The notes under the pieces were generated by a model, which saw only the letters and a list, made by a program, of their open reading frames with translations, was not told the DNA's origin and ran no database searches. 64,000 nt of DNA from positions 1-64,000 of the forward strand of contig URJB01000004.1 in assembly GCA_900548145.1 (NCBI GenBank). The letters run 5' to 3'. This stretch comes from an uncultured Eubacteriales bacterium (lineage in GTDB: Bacteria; Bacillota; Clostridia; Christensenellales; Aristaeellaceae). The translations under genes were made by a program, and so were the position numbers. Positions 36,230 to 45,397 of this stretch are shown piece by piece. How positions within the stretch are numbered: the first letter of the stretch is position 1; each line of letters starts with the position of its first letter.

Positions 36230-37261
36230 TCACTTTTCGTTCATTCCGTCCATCAGATAAAGCAGCAGTTCTGCGGAATGCCATGTATGGGGAGCGCCCA
36301 TCCGTTCCGCAGCATACAACGGCAAAAAGGGCAAATTGCGCTCATATTCCGCTTCAGACGCTTCTTTCTCCCAGGAAACAGGATAATTCTTTCCGCCCGG
36401 CAATCCTTCCAGCGGCGCGCGCCGAAAATGCGCTCTGGCCACGTTCAAATAAGGATATAATTCTCCCCTGTAATCAACAGGCTTCGCCTGCGTGGACGGC
36501 TCTCCGCCGTCCATCCAGAAAAGCTCGGCATAATCGTCCTCCGTCTCCGGCACTGTCCAGCGGCTATGATCGATTCCAAGACAGGAAAGTCCCAGCTTCA
36601 GCCACTTCGTCTGATAGACGGGATGGGGCGCATAGTCAGAAAGCCCGGTCAAGGAACCGTTTTCCGTGCGGCGTTCTGCTTCCTGGAGGATTTTTTCCAC
36701 CAGAGGATGCTCCCGGCCGCTCACTAACGAGATCAGATACAGTGCCTGTCCCAGATTGTCCGTTTCCTCTACCCCATGATTATTGCGGTCGTAGGGGTCG
36801 TCCAGAGATAAGATCCACTGACGAATCTGTTCCAGGTTGCCGGTTTGCTGAAAAGCCATGGCCATCATAGCCGAGTCCCGGTACCACGGCTTCCGATATA
36901 CCAACGGATTAGGCAGCGGTTTTCCGTCCACCACAGATACCAGCAGGTCATGATGCAGCGTCCGCATCAGCGGCGCATACGGGGATGGCTCGAAATCCGG
37001 CAGAGAAACAGGTTCCCGGCTCAGCACCTGCATTCGGCCATTCTGCCGCAAATATAAGCCGCTTTCATCCTCCCAGACCGCATCTTCCCCCATCTGTACC
37101 CGGTAGCGATCCGGCTGAAGTTCCACCGGCAAATTTTCGTCAAAGCAGGCCATTGCACGCCCGTTTTTCAATTCAAACAGGCAATGATTTTTCCAAATCA
37201 TTTTGGGGCGTTTTCCCATGCCGAACAAATAAAATTTTTCCTGAGAAAGCAGTTTTTTCAT
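36230..37261 (-). CDS. Uncharacterised protein of the glycan-use operon
   Basis: I do not recognise a named family in this 343-residue cytoplasmic protein. RKPWYRDSAMMAMAFQQTGN (about 122-141) followed by repeated helical segments resembles the (alpha/alpha)6 barrels of unsaturated-sugar hydrolases and related glycosidases, and it ends with GAPHTWHSAELLLYLMDGM. The start codon overlaps the stop codon of the upstream gene (ATGA) and its AAGGAG site lies inside that gene, so the two products are probably made together in similar amounts. Confidence 0.75.
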   Translation of the reverse strand: MKKLLSQEKFYLFGMGKRPKMIWKNHCLFELKNGRAMACFDENLPVELQPDRYRVQMGEDAVWEDESGLYLRQNGRMQVLSREPVSLPDFEPSPYAPLMRTLHHDLLVSVVDGKPLPNPLVYRKPWYRDSAMMAMAFQQTGNLEQIRQWILSLDDPYDRNNHGVEETDNLGQALYLISLVSGREHPLVEKILQEAERRTENGSLTGLSDYAPHPVYQTKWLKLGLSCLGIDHSRWTVPETEDDYAELFWMDGGEPSTQAKPVDYRGELYPYLNVARAHFRRAPLEGLPGGKNYPVSWEKEASEAEYERNLPFLPLYAAERMGAPHTWHSAELLLYLMDGMNEK

Positions 37262-38739
37262 TCTATCTCCTTTTCAAAAATCTGTATACCAGCGCCGCGC
37301 CCATAATAACTGCCGTCCCGGTCATACAGAACCGTCCAGCGTTTTCCAGCATGGGGCACGCCCTCCACACGGAAATAGGCCCAGTTTTTCGGCACCATGG
37401 GGCGTGCTGTCAAGTTTCCCTCGCAATCCGCGCCGATGCCAAACAGACCGTCCAGCACCAGATCACAGAAAGTAGAATGATTATAGTCCTTCCCCCGTTC
37501 ATATCCGCCTCGCTGAGGATTCCAATGATCGGCCTTCAACTGGCTGCGTGCCGTCCAATCGCCGGTATAAGGATCCATATCTTCATCGATCCAGGGGCGG
37601 AACCGCCCATCTGCTCCCCGTTGCCTGTGAGAAAGCGCATACTGCCGCAAAAGCGTCCAGTAATCTTCCTGCGTAAAAGCGTCTGCCGGAGGATATTCCC
37701 GTAAAAGCCGTGCGGCAGCGGTCAGGGTCTGAGCGGTGGCAAAAGGCCAAACCGGGCCGTTCCACAGACATTCATGCTCATGAAAAAAGCCGAATCGAGG
37801 ATGCCGCTGCTCAGCAGTGGTCAGCCCCCAGGGAGCAAAAAAGCCTTTCGGATCCAGAAGCTGCCGGAAAGCCGCTTCCTTGCCCTGCTCCGGCATTGCA
37901 AAATACCACGGCAGGTACCCCACCAATTCCCGTACCCTGCGTCTTTCTTCCACGGCGGGCCGTGCGGAGCTATCGACAGGCGCTCCCTTCACACAGGGAA
38001 GCGTGCGGTAAAAATCGCCATCCCACAAAAGGCGATCCATGGCCTCCCGGATGGTTTCCGCCTTCTGACGAAAAGCCACGCTCAGTTGTTTTCTTCCTGC
38101 CCGTTCCGCCATACGGGAAATGGCCATGGCGTCGCCATACAAGTAGGCGTTCAGCGTGGGGCGCAGTCCGGGCCCGCTGATCGAAAACTCCATTCCATCC
38201 CGGTCATCATCTGACCAGAACAATCCGCAGGGCTGAAGCGCCTTTTCTTCCCAGCTGTGATACAGGGAAACGAGGCCATCCAGACACTCGGCTGCGAAAG
38301 CGTCGTCTTCCCGCAGACGGCAGTAGTCCTCCACTACGGAAGCCAGCCAGGTACTATAGGAAAGCGCATCGCCCTTCCGATTCAGCCAGAAGCGGATATA
38401 CTCCTTCATCCACCCGGAGGGGTCTGCCAGCCAGCGCCCCTCCCGTACATGATGGCAGCAAGCGCAGTTAATGGAATTATAGGGCCCGGCCCAATACACT
38501 TCTGGCAGAAATTCCGTTACGATATGCCCCTCCGGGGTCTCCTTCCAATGCTTTCGGAATGTCCACCATCGAAAATAATATGTTTCTTCCAACGCCGCAT
38601 CCGGGCATTCCAACAGCGGGATCTGTTCCTTCAGCCACTCGTAGGCCTGGGCATTTGGCACAGCCTGAAGGTAGCATTCCTCGTCCAGCGTATTGAATCG
38701 TTCCACATATTCCTTCAGCTTTCGCTGTAAATCCATCAT
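37258..38739 (-). CDS. Glycoside hydrolase of the MGH1/GH63-like (alpha/alpha)6 type
   Basis: The 493-residue protein resembles the mannosylglycerate-hydrolase-like (MGH1-type, GH63-related) toroid enzymes: YYFRWWTFRKHW near the N-terminus, SYSTWLASVVEDYCRL, WSDDDRDGMEFSISGPGLRPTLNAYLYGDA in the middle and HECLWNGPVWPFATAQTL (about 340). No signal peptide is present, so it acts on imported oligosaccharide. AAGGAG lies about 10 bases before the ATG at 38739; a second ATG follows directly. The exact linkage cannot be told. Confidence 0.82.
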   Translation of the reverse strand: MMDLQRKLKEYVERFNTLDEECYLQAVPNAQAYEWLKEQIPLLECPDAALEETYYFRWWTFRKHWKETPEGHIVTEFLPEVYWAGPYNSINCACCHHVREGRWLADPSGWMKEYIRFWLNRKGDALSYSTWLASVVEDYCRLREDDAFAAECLDGLVSLYHSWEEKALQPCGLFWSDDDRDGMEFSISGPGLRPTLNAYLYGDAMAISRMAERAGRKQLSVAFRQKAETIREAMDRLLWDGDFYRTLPCVKGAPVDSSARPAVEERRRVRELVGYLPWYFAMPEQGKEAAFRQLLDPKGFFAPWGLTTAEQRHPRFGFFHEHECLWNGPVWPFATAQTLTAAARLLREYPPADAFTQEDYWTLLRQYALSHRQRGADGRFRPWIDEDMDPYTGDWTARSQLKADHWNPQRGGYERGKDYNHSTFCDLVLDGLFGIGADCEGNLTARPMVPKNWAYFRVEGVPHAGKRWTVLYDRDGSYYGRGAGIQIFEKEIE

Positions 38740-38770
38740 GGCCGCTCTGCTCCTTATTACTTCGAAAAAA

Positions 38771-39688
38771 TTAGAAGGCCAGTTCTGAAGCATCCAGCAC
38801 CGCGCCGCCGATCTGCTCCTTATGGCCCCGGCGGCCGTTATACCAAAGCATCCAGCGATCGCCCATATTCAGCACAAAGGGCTTGTAGCAGGCCTCTCCG
38901 TCCCATGCGTTTTCGTCCGGAGCCAGAATGGGATTCAGCTTAGAGCGCTCCCAGCCGGTGACTCCATCCCGTGAACGCGCCACGCCTACCTGAGCGTAAT
39001 CCTCGTTATGGTAGCCGATATAGAACATCCAATACCATCCATCATGAAACAACACCTGACAGCCCGCCGCCTTATGCTGTTCCCATTCGCTGGCGGGATC
39101 TGCCTGAAAAATGGGATTCAACGGGCTCTTGCGCCAGACCCGGCCGTCCTCGCTTTCCGCATAGCCGATGGCCGTAGGCTCGTATTGCTCACCGCCGGAA
39201 TACCACATTCGGAACAGCTTTGTTCCTTCGTCCCAAATCACGCTGGGGCACATCACCGCCTGCTTTTCCCATGGAAGCTCCGCCCGCAGTACCGGTTCGT
39301 CGCCTGTGCGGACAAAATGGATTCCATCCTCGCTGACAGCGTGGAAAATATCGGAGGTGCCATCCGCTTGACCAGGCTTGAACTGACCGGTGTACCACAT
39401 ATGATAGATCGAACCGACTTTTACCACCGAGGGACGATTCAAATCGTCCTCCCGTCCCTCTTTGGCCTTCCGGGGACGAATGCAGAACCTTGGTTCATCC
39501 CAATGAATGCCGTCCCGGCTCTTACACAGGGCGATGCTGGCCTTATCCCGCCAGGAAAAATATAAGAGGATCTCATCGTTTTCCCGAAGCATGGCAATAT
39601 CAAAGCAGGTTCCCAGTTCACCGCCCAGCAGTGGATTTTCCGGCAGTTTCTTCCAGCCGCCGTTTGTGCCGTGGCAAAAATGTTCCAT
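38771..39688 (-). CDS. Five-bladed beta-propeller glycosidase-like protein
   Basis: The 305-residue protein shows the blade repeats of GH43/GH32/GH130-like propellers: LLYFSWRDKASIALCKSRDGIHW, VGSIYHMWYTGQF, FRMWYSGGEQ, GWYWMFYIGYHNEDYAQVGVARSRDGVTGW and RWMLWYNGRRG. Acidic residues are conserved in FDIAML, DDLNRPSVV and DGEACYKPFV, but I cannot assign the family. It has no signal peptide. It lies between the permease genes and the toroid hydrolase of the operon. Confidence 0.8.
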   Translation of the reverse strand: MEHFCHGTNGGWKKLPENPLLGGELGTCFDIAMLRENDEILLYFSWRDKASIALCKSRDGIHWDEPRFCIRPRKAKEGREDDLNRPSVVKVGSIYHMWYTGQFKPGQADGTSDIFHAVSEDGIHFVRTGDEPVLRAELPWEKQAVMCPSVIWDEGTKLFRMWYSGGEQYEPTAIGYAESEDGRVWRKSPLNPIFQADPASEWEQHKAAGCQVLFHDGWYWMFYIGYHNEDYAQVGVARSRDGVTGWERSKLNPILAPDENAWDGEACYKPFVLNMGDRWMLWYNGRRGHKEQIGGAVLDASELAF

Positions 39689-39737
39689 AGGTTTGTTCTT
39701 CCTTTCTTTGTATCGGAAAATAGACTGATAAGAAAAC

Positions 39738-40568
39738 TCATTCCTTTACTGCGCCGATGGTAACGCTGGACATGAACTGATCCTGAAAAATCAGGAATAC
39801 GATGATCAACGGCAAAGTAATCACCGTACAGCCGGAAAGTACCAGTTCCCAAGGAATGGAGTAGGTGCTGGTAGAAGTGTTCAACGTAGGCAGCACCACC
39901 ATAATGGGCATCACTTCCACCTTGGTCAGAAGGGTATGAGGCCAGAGGTAATCGTTCCATTTGCCCAGAAATGTCAGCACGGTCAATGCGCCGATAGCAG
40001 GTTTTGCCAGTGGGAGTACGATTTTGCGGAATACATACAGATGCCCGGCCCCGTCGATCCGCGCCGCTTCCAGAAGCGAGTCCGGGAGCGACTCGATATA
40101 CTGTTTGAGCATAAACAGGCAAAAGGAGTTGGCGATGCCGGGAAAAATCTGAATAGCATAGGTATTCAGCATTTTTGCCTTGGAAAACATCAGAAAAATC
40201 GCCGGCATGGTCAGTTCGCCGGGCACCATCATCGTAGCGACCAGAATCATAAAAATTGCGTTTCGGCCCCGGAAACGGTACTTGGCAAAAGCAAACGCTG
40301 CCAGGCAGGACAGCAGAAGGGTCAGCGCCGTATAGACGACGCTGATGAATACGCTGTTCAGAAACGTACGCACCATAATGCCGCTGTTATAGCTGACCAG
40401 ATCCACGTAGTTGGCCAGCGTGGGGGTCTGGGGCACGCCCCAGGAATTGACCGACAGTTCCGATCCGGTTTTCAGGGAATCACAGAGCATGATCCAGATC
40501 GGCAGAAGGGCGATCAGAGAGGCAATGATCAAGAGCATGATACCGGCCCCATTTTTCTTTTTCGGCAT
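39738..40568 (-). CDS. Carbohydrate ABC transporter permease (MalG type)
   Basis: The 276-residue membrane protein has six helices and the EAA loop LEAARIDGAGHLYVFRKIVLPLAKP (about 165-190), ending MSSVTIGAVKE. It pairs with the MalF-type permease whose gene ends 3 bases upstream of this one. As in the other clusters, no ATPase gene is present. Confidence 0.94.
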   Translation of the reverse strand: MPKKKNGAGIMLLIIASLIALLPIWIMLCDSLKTGSELSVNSWGVPQTPTLANYVDLVSYNSGIMVRTFLNSVFISVVYTALTLLLSCLAAFAFAKYRFRGRNAIFMILVATMMVPGELTMPAIFLMFSKAKMLNTYAIQIFPGIANSFCLFMLKQYIESLPDSLLEAARIDGAGHLYVFRKIVLPLAKPAIGALTVLTFLGKWNDYLWPHTLLTKVEVMPIMVVLPTLNTSTSTYSIPWELVLSGCTVITLPLIIVFLIFQDQFMSSVTIGAVKE

Positions 40569-40571
40569 GGT

Positions 40572-41465
40572 TCAATCCTCCTTTTCCCGCATCAGCAGCA
40601 GTTCCACCAGCGAAATTACCAGGATCATCAGGAACAGCAGCCATCCTGCCGCGGAAGACATGCCGAAGTTGCCGTTCTTCATGTTGGTGGTTACCAGGTT
40701 CATAATCGGCGCGGCATGGGTGGGCGCATTGCCAACGCCTGCCAGCAGTACGTTCACTTCGGTGTACACCTTGAAGGAGCTGATTGCATCCATGATAAAA
40801 GCGAAAAGAAAAATGGAACGCATCATGGGAATGGTAATATAGAAAATCCGCTGGGCGCTGGTAGCGCCATCCAGAATCGCCGCCTCGTATAGAGAAGGAT
40901 TGATGGTGGTCAGGCCTGCCAGATAAATGATCATGAACCATCCGGTGGAGCGCCATACGCTGTATGCCACCACCGTCCAGCGCATGATGTTCGGATCGTC
41001 CAGCCAACTGACGGTCAAGCCGAACACCTGGTTGATCGCGCCGGTATAGGTGGAAAAGATCACCCGGAAGGTCAGTACCGAGGCCATGACGGGAACGACC
41101 TGAGGCAAAAATAGAATGGGCTTGAATACGTTACGGATTTTTCCGATTCTTTCGGACTGGAGCAGCACCGCAAATAAAAAGGCGAAGCCCATTACCGGCA
41201 GCAAATGCACCAGAAAATAAAACAGCGTATTGCCGATAGCCTTCCAGAAGGCCGAATAGTGAAGCAGAGAGTGATAATTATTCAGCCCCACAAAAGTGGC
41301 CTTCCCGTAACCCTTGTATTTGAAAAAGCTCAGAACGAGCGAATAGCCTGCGGGAAAAACAAAGAAAACAGCGAAAGAAATCAAAAACGGAGCGATAAAC
41401 AGATAGGGTACCATTTTTTCGTGCCGTTTGGAACGGGCAGTTTCACGGGGAAGAGTCTGTTGCAT
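40572..41465 (-). CDS. Carbohydrate ABC transporter permease (MalF/UgpA type)
   Basis: The 297-residue membrane protein has a short basic N-terminus and six helices, with the EAA loop YEAAILDGATSAQRIFYITIPMM (about 205-230). The ATG at 41465 follows GAGGTG with 8-base spacing; a longer in-frame extension covers the upstream hairpin and is rejected. It lies downstream of the binding-protein gene, behind a terminator-like hairpin. Confidence 0.92.
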   Translation of the reverse strand: MQQTLPRETARSKRHEKMVPYLFIAPFLISFAVFFVFPAGYSLVLSFFKYKGYGKATFVGLNNYHSLLHYSAFWKAIGNTLFYFLVHLLPVMGFAFLFAVLLQSERIGKIRNVFKPILFLPQVVPVMASVLTFRVIFSTYTGAINQVFGLTVSWLDDPNIMRWTVVAYSVWRSTGWFMIIYLAGLTTINPSLYEAAILDGATSAQRIFYITIPMMRSIFLFAFIMDAISSFKVYTEVNVLLAGVGNAPTHAAPIMNLVTTNMKNGNFGMSSAAGWLLFLMILVISLVELLLMREKED

Positions 41466-41542
41466 AATGGATGCACCTCGTTTTTGCATAACTTCTGGTT
41501 CGGGTGGACAAGGGCGTTTTCTCAGCACTCTGCGAGGCGGTG

Positions 41543-41592
41543 AAAAAAGATTCCGCGGCGTCCGCGTCCCAGCGCAGGGGAACGCCGCGGAA
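41543..41592 (-). terminator. Terminator-like hairpin between binding-protein and permease genes
   Basis: On the minus strand TTCCGCGGCGT and ACGCCGCGGAA form an 11-bp stem with a GC-rich loop, followed by TCTTTTTT. Partial termination here would yield more binding protein than permease. Confidence 0.8.
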
Positions 41593-41614
41593 AGTTCAAA
41601 AGATCACTCGAATG

Positions 41615-42901
41615 TTAGTCAAAAGCATTGCCGATGGTGGTCTGCAAATCCGCCTGAGCAGCATTCAGCGCCTCGTCGATGCTCATCTGGCCGTTCACAG
41701 CCTTCGTGAAATATTCACACACGATGGTCTGCTCGGAACTGGCATTGGGAGAGTAGTTGAAGATCGCGAACTTATCCACAGCTGACTTCTGAGCATCCAC
41801 AAAGGTAGTGCCGAAATATCCATTAGCCTGATCGGCGAAAAGGCTGTCATCCGCCAGAGCGACGGTATTCTGAGGCAGCGAACCGGTCATGTGGAACACG
41901 CATTTGCTGCCTTCCTCGCTCAGGCAGATGTAGGAAATCAATTCGGCTGCTTCTTCGGGATGAGCGGAGAACGCAGGAACAGCCATCACGGAGCCGCCGG
42001 CATCGGAACCGGCGTCCGTGCCGCCGATCACGGGCCAGGTGGTCACTTTCCACTGGTTGCCAGCGCCGGAGTACTTGGGCAGGAAGATATCCTGGCCAAG
42101 CCAGGCCGCGCAGGGCTGAGTCAGAATGGTGCCGTTAGCCAGAGCGTTTTCCCAGTCGGGAGTCCAGTCGGAGATATCAGCGATCACGCCGGCATCCACC
42201 ATCTTTTTGTAATCCTCCAGCATTTTGCGGGTGCCTTCATCGGAAGCAATGGTATAGTTGCCATCTGCATCAAAGAAGGTGGCGCCGTTGCCGGACAGGG
42301 TCAGATAGTAGGCATAACCGGGAACGTTGCTGCCGAAGTTCCACATATAGCTATTGGGATATTTTTCCTGAATCTTCTTACCGGCGGCGATGAAGGAATC
42401 GGTATCGGTGATGTCTTCCACCTGAACGCCGCACTCTTCAAAAATGTCGGAGCGATAGAACCATACCTTGGTCTTTACTTCGAAAGGCACAGCGATGGTC
42501 TGGCCTTCGTACTGACTCAGTCCCAGAGCGGCAGTGGTCATGGTGTCGGCATAGGGTTTCAAAGCCTCGGAGATATCCACCAACGCTTCAGCGCGGGCAA
42601 ATTCCGGGATCTGGGTGTAATTGAGCACCACGAAGTCACACAAATTTTCGTTAGCGGAAAGAGCCAAGCGCATTTTTTCGGCGGAATTTCCATCGCCTTC
42701 GCCGCCCAGCACCCAGGAGACCTCATACTTTTCAGCCAGCTCGGGGTTGGTGGCGAGCACATCTGCTACCAGCTGCTCATACTGAGCGGTGCTGCCCCAG
42801 CACATACCGGTCAAATGGATCTTTTCTTCCGCCACAGCACAGCTGCCCACCATCGTCAGCAGCATCGCCAGTGCAAGAAACATTGCAAACAGCTTTTTCA
42901 T
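41615..42901 (-). CDS. Carbohydrate-binding protein of an ABC transporter
   Basis: The 428-residue family 1 binding protein has a signal peptide ending near MVGSCAVAEEK. Val-Gly-Ser-Cys21 could be a weak lipobox; cleavage after AVA is the alternative. The mature part begins KIHLTGMCWGSTAQYEQLV. GGAGG lies 9 bases before the ATG at 42901. It heads the minus-strand operon of two permeases and four glycan-related genes reaching to 34843, and is divergent from the AraC-family regulator at 43055. Confidence 0.93.
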   Translation of the reverse strand: MKKLFAMFLALAMLLTMVGSCAVAEEKIHLTGMCWGSTAQYEQLVADVLATNPELAEKYEVSWVLGGEGDGNSAEKMRLALSANENLCDFVVLNYTQIPEFARAEALVDISEALKPYADTMTTAALGLSQYEGQTIAVPFEVKTKVWFYRSDIFEECGVQVEDITDTDSFIAAGKKIQEKYPNSYMWNFGSNVPGYAYYLTLSGNGATFFDADGNYTIASDEGTRKMLEDYKKMVDAGVIADISDWTPDWENALANGTILTQPCAAWLGQDIFLPKYSGAGNQWKVTTWPVIGGTDAGSDAGGSVMAVPAFSAHPEEAAELISYICLSEEGSKCVFHMTGSLPQNTVALADDSLFADQANGYFGTTFVDAQKSAVDKFAIFNYSPNASSEQTIVCEYFTKAVNGQMSIDEALNAAQADLQTTIGNAFD

Positions 42902-43054
42902 CTTATAGATCCTCCATTCTCTTTTTTCCGGCGCGCGCAAAAAGGCGCTGTGTTCATACAACGTGGTACGAATCTTTCTGCTTGCTCTCCGGACTTGTTG
43001 ATGTTATTATATCAAATGAATTTGCACATTTCTGCGCAAAAAGGAGATAAAACT

Positions 43055-43915
43055 ATGCTCAATCGCTCCAGTTTTCCGATCGAAGAAGAAGATCAAAAAT
43101 TTCCTAACGGCTTCCGTGCAACCTGCCTGTATTACACCCAGCATTATCAAACCGTCAATTATCTGCACTACCATAATTTCCTGGAGATCGGTCGTTGCTT
43201 TGACGGCAGCGGCGTGCAGTTTATCAACGGCGATGTTTATTCCTTCAACGCCGCCAGCGTCAGCATCGTTCAGAAAGGCTGCATCCATGATTCCCACATT
43301 ATCATGGTGGACCCCAACGAAAAGCCCAGCGAATGGAAATATATTTTCGTAGATCTGGAAGCATTGGGATTTGCCCCGGTGATCGGTCGAAGCTTCATCT
43401 CCACCGATCAGGAGCTTTTATTTCTCTTCGACCTGATGTTTCGAGAACTGGAAAACCAGCCGGACGAATGGCAGGAGCAATTTTGCCTGCTGCTGCCCAT
43501 TTTTTTACGCGCAGCCCAGCGGAAAGAGCCGAACCGACGGCCTATGCGTCACAATGCCATGGCTGACCAAATTTCTTTTATCCTGCACGTCATCGCCATG
43601 GAGTATGCAAGCCACCTGAGCGTGGAGCAGTTGGCCAGCCGCTGCAACATGAGCGTCAGCTATTTTCGCAAAGCTTTTTATGACAACGTGGGAATGGGGC
43701 CTCAACAATATATTATTCATGTGCGGCTGTCCATGGCAGAGCATCTTCTGCGCACCACGGAAAAGCCCATTCTTGATATTGCCGGTGAAGTGGGCTTCCA
43801 TTCTCTTTCTTCTTTCAACCGTCTGTTTCTTCGTGCCTACGGCTGTTCTCCGCGGGTTCTGCGGGCCGAAAGCGCCTCAGTCCCCTGCCCCGCGGAGCAG
43901 AAAAACTACAGTTAG
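43055..43915 (+). CDS. AraC-family regulator with cupin-like sensor domain
   Basis: The 286-residue cytoplasmic regulator has an N-terminal AraC-type arm and cupin domain (HYHNFLEIGRCFDGSGVQFINGDVY, about 35-65) and two C-terminal helix-turn-helix motifs (VEQLASRCNMSVSYFRKAF and ILDIAGEVGFHSLSSFNRLF). AAGGAG lies 8 bases before the ATG at 43055; the very long open frame further 5' is antisense to the binding-protein gene. It is divergent from the glycan operon, its probable target. TTTGCAC-N6-GCGCAAA at 43021-43040, close to its start codon, could be an operator. Confidence 0.92.
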   Translation: MLNRSSFPIEEEDQKFPNGFRATCLYYTQHYQTVNYLHYHNFLEIGRCFDGSGVQFINGDVYSFNAASVSIVQKGCIHDSHIIMVDPNEKPSEWKYIFVDLEALGFAPVIGRSFISTDQELLFLFDLMFRELENQPDEWQEQFCLLLPIFLRAAQRKEPNRRPMRHNAMADQISFILHVIAMEYASHLSVEQLASRCNMSVSYFRKAFYDNVGMGPQQYIIHVRLSMAEHLLRTTEKPILDIAGEVGFHSLSSFNRLFLRAYGCSPRVLRAESASVPCPAEQKNYS

Positions 43916-43945
43916 TATGCCTTTCGCGAAAATATTTTTCCGTGC

Positions 43946-43986
43946 AGAAAACCTCCTGCCGCTTTTTTTACAGCAGAAGGTTTTCT
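43946..43986. terminator. Bidirectional terminator between convergent genes
   Basis: AGAAAACCTCCTG and CAGAAGGTTTTCT form a 13-bp stem with one mismatch around a T-rich loop. It lies between the regulator (plus) and the GH1 gene (minus). Confidence 0.75.
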
Positions 43987-44040
43987 CTGTCCTTTCCCCC
44001 AAATCCAGTTTTCACTTTCTCTGAGGTCTTTTCACTTTTC

Positions 44041-45387
44041 TCAATCGCGGCTTGCCGCAATAAAATCACGATACCATTTTGCGCTCTTTTTAGGATGGCG
44101 AGTCTGGTCTTGATGGTCAATGCGAATCAAACCAAATTTTTTCGAAAAGCCGCACTGCCATTCAAAATTGTCCAGCAAAGACCAAACGTGCAGTCCCGTC
44201 AGATTGCAGCCGTCCGCCAGCGCCCTTTCTGCCTGAGCAAAGGAACGGCTCAGCAGATCGATCCGATCATCGTCGATGACGGTTTCTCCATCCATGTGGT
44301 CATCGCGGAAAGCCCCGCCCACCTCCGATACAAAAACCGGCGGATTTTGATAGTGATCCCGCAGCTCCGTCAGCACCTGATATAAACCTTCGGGATAGAT
44401 CTCCCAGCCCGAATCCGTGACTGGCTCCCGGCGTTCTATGTGAACCATGGACATAGGGTTAGAAGGATTTCCGCTCGGATTTGGCTTCACCCGCATAACG
44501 GTATAATAGTTCACCCCCATAAAATCCTGAGGGAATTGCCGCAGCAGTTCCAAGTCGCCGGGCAACACATTGGGCAACGCCTGCATCCTGGTCAGGAAGG
44601 GTTTTACTTCTTCGGGATACATCCCCTTCAGCATCGGAGCCAGAAAGCAATCATTGTACAGGAAATTCATCTGTTTTGCCGCCTGACGGCTGGCGTCGTT
44701 CTCCTCTGCAGGAAGGAAGGGAACCACGCCCAGCACAAAGCCCATTTGAGCCTCGGGATCGATCTCCGCAAGTGCCTTCCGTGCTGCAGCGCAGGCGACA
44801 TTGATATGATGCCAGCCCTGCACAGCTTCTTTGAAACGGCCGGCGTATCCAGGCGCGCGATTGCCCATCAGATAGCCGCCCAGCAACGTGCTTCTGGCGT
44901 CATTCATACACACGTAGCGTTTCACCCGTCCCTTAAAATGACGGAAGATGGTTTCGGCATAGATAACCGAAGCCTCCGCGACTTTGCGTTCCGGCCAGCC
45001 GCCCGCATCCAGCATAGCCTGCGGAAGGTCATAGTGATGCAGATTGAGAATCGGTGAAATTCCTGCTTCCAGCAACGCATCGACAACGCGATCATAGAAA
45101 GCCAGTCCCTCCTGATTCAGCACCCCAATCCCCTGCGGATAGATTCGCGACCAGGAGACGGAAAAGCGATAGCTATCCACTCCCATTTCTTTCATCAAAG
45201 CGATATCTTCCAGATAATGGTGGTAGTGATCACAGCCCACTTCGCCCGTCATCCCATCGGCAATGTTTCCGGGAACCGCAGCATAAGTATCCCAGATACT
45301 TGCTCCCTTGCCGTTTGCGTTCCAAGCTCCTTCCACCTGATAAGCGGAAGAAGCCACACCAAAATCAAAGTTTTTTGGAAAACCCAT
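44041..45387 (-). CDS. GH1-family protein with altered acid/base motif
   Basis: The 448-residue protein matches family 1 beta-glucosidases along its length: FPKNFDFGVASSAYQVEGAW at the start, SVSWSRIYPQG, the nucleophile region FVSEVGG (Glu355; usual form TENG) and LLDNFEWQCGFSKKFGL. The general acid/base motif Asn-Glu-Pro is replaced by Asn162-Asp163-Ala164 (YVCMNDARS). The shorter Asp could still act, or the protein may have another activity. It has no signal peptide. The ATG at 45387 follows GAGGTG. It is the last gene of a unit with a HAD hydrolase and a phosphatase. Confidence 0.9.
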   Translation of the reverse strand: MGFPKNFDFGVASSAYQVEGAWNANGKGASIWDTYAAVPGNIADGMTGEVGCDHYHHYLEDIALMKEMGVDSYRFSVSWSRIYPQGIGVLNQEGLAFYDRVVDALLEAGISPILNLHHYDLPQAMLDAGGWPERKVAEASVIYAETIFRHFKGRVKRYVCMNDARSTLLGGYLMGNRAPGYAGRFKEAVQGWHHINVACAAARKALAEIDPEAQMGFVLGVVPFLPAEENDASRQAAKQMNFLYNDCFLAPMLKGMYPEEVKPFLTRMQALPNVLPGDLELLRQFPQDFMGVNYYTVMRVKPNPSGNPSNPMSMVHIERREPVTDSGWEIYPEGLYQVLTELRDHYQNPPVFVSEVGGAFRDDHMDGETVIDDDRIDLLSRSFAQAERALADGCNLTGLHVWSLLDNFEWQCGFSKKFGLIRIDHQDQTRHPKKSAKWYRDFIAASRD

Positions 45388-45397
45388 ACTAGACACC

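Noticed and set aside
41891..43054. A 5' extension of the AraC-family regulator by nearly 390 codons
   Set aside because: It is antisense to the binding-protein gene; the regulator start at 43055 has a strong ribosome site.
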